Assembly (NCBI RefSeq): GCF_036226605.1
Contig: NZ_CP109000.1
Span: 7,870,501-7,934,500 of the forward strand
Length of the DNA stretch: 64,000 bases
Direction of reading: 5' to 3'
DNA from: Streptomyces sp. NBC_00704
Lineage (GTDB): Bacteria > Actinomycetota > Actinomycetes > Streptomycetales > Streptomycetaceae
A program made the position numbers and the translations under genes. A model generated the notes under the pieces. That model saw only the letters and a list, made by a program, of their open reading frames with translations. It ran no database searches and was not told the origin of the DNA. Below, in pieces: positions 60,485 through 64,000 of the stretch; positions within the stretch are counted from its first letter, which is position 1; each line of letters starts with the position of its first letter.

Positions 60485-60899
60485 CTGGTGTTCCCCCTCT
60501 TGCTGGTGAGTCGCCAGGAGCCCTCCCGGCCCGAGTGATGCTGGCAGCGGACGTCCCGTCGTGGTCGCCGCCTGCCGAGATCGGGACGCCGGGACGCCGA
60601 CACGGCTGTGACCTGCGAGGACGGACCGGCGCTGGGACGGGCTCGGGACACGGACACCGGGGCGGGCCCCGCGGCCGGGGGAGGCGGCGACCGAACGGGA
60701 CGTACGCAGACGCCCGTTGGGGAGCCGGGAGAGACCGGGGCGGGTCAAAGGGGCGATCGTTGCCCTGCCTTGGGCGTATGGTGCTGCATCACCACATTGA
60801 CGGTCCGTGGCGCGTGAGGGGCCAAGAACAGGCGGCGCCGCCCGGCGCCCCGGCAGCAGGCCATCGAGGCGCTGCGTCAGCAGGTCCCCGCGTGCGTTC
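60485..60899. other. promoter and spacer upstream of the muramidase gene
   Basis: About 400 bases with no intact gene. A short frame (60781-60880) leads into the DevS-like remnant. No strong palindrome was seen here. Confidence 0.35.
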
Positions 60900-61340
60900 A
60901 ACGCCGTGCAGCGCCCGCAAGACGAAGTACCCCTGCCGGTACTGCGCTCAGCGCGCTTCGACGCGGTGCTGCGGCGGATCACCGAGTCTGCCGTCACCCT
61001 GGTGGACGCCCAGGACGAGGCGGTGCTGCGCACGCTCGCGGCCGCGGCCGGTGTTGCGATCGACAACGCCCGACTGTACGAGGACAGCCGACGCCGGGAG
61101 CGGTGGCTGGCGGCGAGCAGCGAACTGACGCGCAGCCTGCTGTCGGGCACCGACCCCGAACAGGTCCTGCACCGGGTCGCCGCCACGGTCAGGATGCTGT
61201 CCGGCGCCGATCTGGTGACGCCGGCGGTGCCCTTCGACGGCGGCGAGCTGGTGATCGAAGCCGCTGACGGCGAAGGCGCCGAGCAGGTGCACGGACATGG
61301 GCGTCAGCCGCCGCCGGGCAACCCTCAGGCCGCTCCGTGA
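60900..61340 (+). pseudogene. DevS-like GAF sensor kinase remnant
   Basis: The frame reads RFDAVLRRITESAVTLVDAQ, DEAVLRTLAAAAGVAIDNAR and LYEDSRRRERWLAASSELTR, then LLSGTDPEQVLHRVAATVRM. This is the end of one GAF domain and the start of the next in DevS/DosS-type kinases. The middle of the first GAF domain is deleted, and the second is cut off before any kinase part. It lies beside the nitrate reductase genes that such sensors usually control. Confidence 0.75.
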
Positions 61341-61371
61341 GGCTGATCGCCGCAGGACGTGTGTCGGCCGC

Positions 61372-62142
61372 TCATGAACCCGTACGTTCCCAGCCCCGAT
61401 GCGGGGCCCGGGCGCCGAGTTGGGTGTCGCGGCTGCGGTAGACGATGTAGGGGCGGGTGAGGTAGCCGAGCGGTGCGGTGAGCATGTGGACGAGGCGGGT
61501 GAAGGGCCAGGCCGCGAACAGCAGCTGGGCGCTGATCGCGTGCAGTTGGAAGAGCACCGGGGCTTCGGTCATCAGGCCGGGGTCGGGCTGGAGGTAGAAG
61601 ATGGAGCGGAACCAGGGGGAGATGGTTTCGCGGTAGTCGTAGCCGCCGCCGACGACGTTCGCGGCCACCGTGGCGGCCAGGCCCAGCCCGATGGTCACGG
61701 TCAGGGAGACGTACATGGCCTTGTCGTTGCGGGTGGTGGCGGAGAAGACCGGGCCGACGGTGCGGCGGCGGTAGATCAGGATGGCCAGGCCGCCGAGCGT
61801 GGCGACGCCGGCGATGGTGCCGAGGACGACCGCGCCGATGTGGTACGTGTGCTCGCTGATCCCGACCGCCTCGGTCCAGCTCTTGGGGATGACCAGGCCG
61901 CCGATGTGGCCGAGGAGCACGACGAGGATGCCGAAGTGGAACAGCGGGCTGCCGATGCGCAGCAGGCGCCGCTCGTAGAGCTGGGAGGAGCGGGTGGTCC
62001 AGCCGAACTTGTCGTAGCGGTAGCGCCAGATGTGGCCGAGGACGAACACCGCGAGGCAGACGTAGGGAAGGGCGACCCAGAGCAGGATGGCGCCGGTGCC
62101 TGCCTCCGCCGCCAGGGTGAGGGGCTGCGGGGGTGCGGTCAT
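61372..62142 (-). CDS. narI: respiratory nitrate reductase gamma subunit
   Basis: A protein of 256 residues with five predicted membrane helices and the His residues that bind two b hemes (FVLGHIWRYR, SPLFHFGILVVLLGHIGG, VLFQLHAISAQLLFAAWPFTR, with L-V-H near 228). It passes electrons from menaquinol to the beta subunit. Its start overlaps the narJ stop (ATGA). It is the last gene of the operon; a decayed sensor remnant lies beyond. Confidence 0.94.
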   Translation of the reverse strand: MTAPPQPLTLAAEAGTGAILLWVALPYVCLAVFVLGHIWRYRYDKFGWTTRSSQLYERRLLRIGSPLFHFGILVVLLGHIGGLVIPKSWTEAVGISEHTYHIGAVVLGTIAGVATLGGLAILIYRRRTVGPVFSATTRNDKAMYVSLTVTIGLGLAATVAANVVGGGYDYRETISPWFRSIFYLQPDPGLMTEAPVLFQLHAISAQLLFAAWPFTRLVHMLTAPLGYLTRPYIVYRSRDTQLGARAPHRGWERTGS

Positions 62143-62821
62143 CGGGGACCTCCTACGACGGGGTCGGGCAGGAACACGGGGGCTGACCCGGGTGATGGCA
62201 TGGGGGGCGCGTACGGGTCGAGGCCGACCTGTTCCTCGGGCGGGCCCTGTGCGGCCAGGCGCATGACGGCCTCACGGTCGTCGCCGGCCAGAGCGGGCAG
62301 GGTGGCGGAGACGGAGTCCAGGATGTGGGCCCAGGGCGAGCCGTCGTCGTTCAGGGCGAGCCGCAGGAGTTCCAGGCCGGCCCGGTGTTCGGTGAGCAGG
62401 CCCGCTCCCGTCGCCGGGTCGGTCGCGGCGAACTCGAGAACCACGGCGAGGTGGTCGGGCAGTTCGTCGTCCCCCAGGCGCCATCCGGCCGCGGTGTAGG
62501 TCTGCTTCAGCCGCAGCAGGCCGAGGCCGCGCTTGCGGGTGTCGCCGTGTGCGTAGTACGTCAGGTAGAGGCAGCAGCGTTTGCGGTGGTCGAAGGTGGC
62601 CACGTAGGCGGCGGCCAGGTCGGCGGGGTCGGTCTGCTGCGCGTGTGCGGTGAAACGGAGCAGGGGGCGGGCGACCGGTTCCGGCAGGGCGGCGGCGGCC
62701 CGTCCGGCCAGGGCCAGGTACTGCTCGAACCGCTCGTCGGGGTAGGCGAGCAGCAAGGACTGTGCCTGCCAGGCGTCGGCGTGCCATGGCCGGATGCGGG
62801 TGGTGCGGGTGGTCTTCCGTT

Positions 62822-62825
<4 letters not shown>
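62139..62825 (-). CDS. narJ: nitrate reductase assembly chaperone (delta)
   Basis: A protein of 228 residues. The family landmarks LLLAYPDERFEQYLALAG, DPADLAAAYVATFDHRKRCC and LYLTYYAHGDTRKRG are present. NarJ is a cytoplasmic chaperone that inserts the molybdenum cofactor into the alpha subunit and is not part of the final enzyme. It overlaps both narH and narI by ATGA, so the whole operon is translationally coupled. Confidence 0.94.

Positions 62826-64000
<1,175 letters not shown>

Overview
The window is high-GC actinobacterial DNA and most probably Streptomyces. Third codon positions are strongly G/C, GTG starts are frequent, and many genes couple through ATGA or GTGA overlaps. Family content fits too: an AfsR-like NB-ARC regulator, DUF4232 and ricin-lectin proteins, Tat-exported enzymes and OsdR/DevR-type stress genes. 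Broken genes and insertion-sequence scraps are unusually dense, which suggests a chromosome arm rather than the core. That placement is inferred from gene content. I saw no tRNA, rRNA or CRISPR array.

Layout. 0-6 kb: the end of a DUF2231 membrane protein, a PPOX-family flavoprotein with a palindromic upstream site, a decayed gap (GAPDH) gene, an FMN-binding/ferric-reductase pair, and a two-component system transcribed away from it. 6-15 kb: a sugar-utilisation operon on the minus strand (LacI regulator, binding lipoprotein, two permeases, MGH1-type glycosidase, lectin-bearing glycosidase). The last gene carries a TGA in its catalytic W-N-E-P motif, and the repressor has three matching operator-like palindromes. 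15-17.5 kb: remnants (lamin-tail protein, ricin tail, IS701 and IS5 pieces) around an intact DJ-1/PfpI gene. 17.5-20.5 kb: a two-gene ABC exporter divergent from its likely MarR/GbsR regulator. 20.5-27.2 kb: a truncated ATP-grasp gene, an XRE regulator divergent from an oxidoreductase/MFS cluster, and a broken cupin gene. 27.8-30 kb: an XRE-NB-ARC-TPR regulator. 30-36 kb: IS21, IS5, IS630 and IS256 scraps, with two secreted-protein genes surviving (DUF4232 and PIG-L).

36-54 kb is a metabolic and stress island. It holds glucose dehydrogenase plus gluconokinase, GTP cyclohydrolase I overlapping a RibD/DHFR-like reductase, a GAF-PP2C phosphatase, a STAS protein, two DUF488 genes, an FAD reductase overlapping transaldolase, a universal stress protein, and decayed PP2C and ctaD genes. 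A ferredoxin/HTH-regulator/membrane-protein operon faces a DUF2249/cupin operon across an AT-rich palindrome. A VOC protein, a GH15 enzyme and a membrane protein complete it. At 54.5-56 kb lie a DUF2231 pseudogene and a broken hisH-hisF pair.

56-60.5 kb is a cell-wall module: a membrane-anchored protein with a cytoplasmic HTH and an external peptidoglycan-binding/lytic end, a Tat-exported M15 peptidase, two paralogous four-cysteine secreted proteins and a GH25-type muramidase. 61.3-64 kb: a decayed DevS-like sensor, then narI, narJ and the truncated narH of a respiratory nitrate reductase.

Together the nitrate reductase, stress proteins, PPOX protein, DevS remnant and DUF2249 protein resemble the hypoxia/dormancy gene sets of Streptomyces. 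Many of their partners here have been lost.
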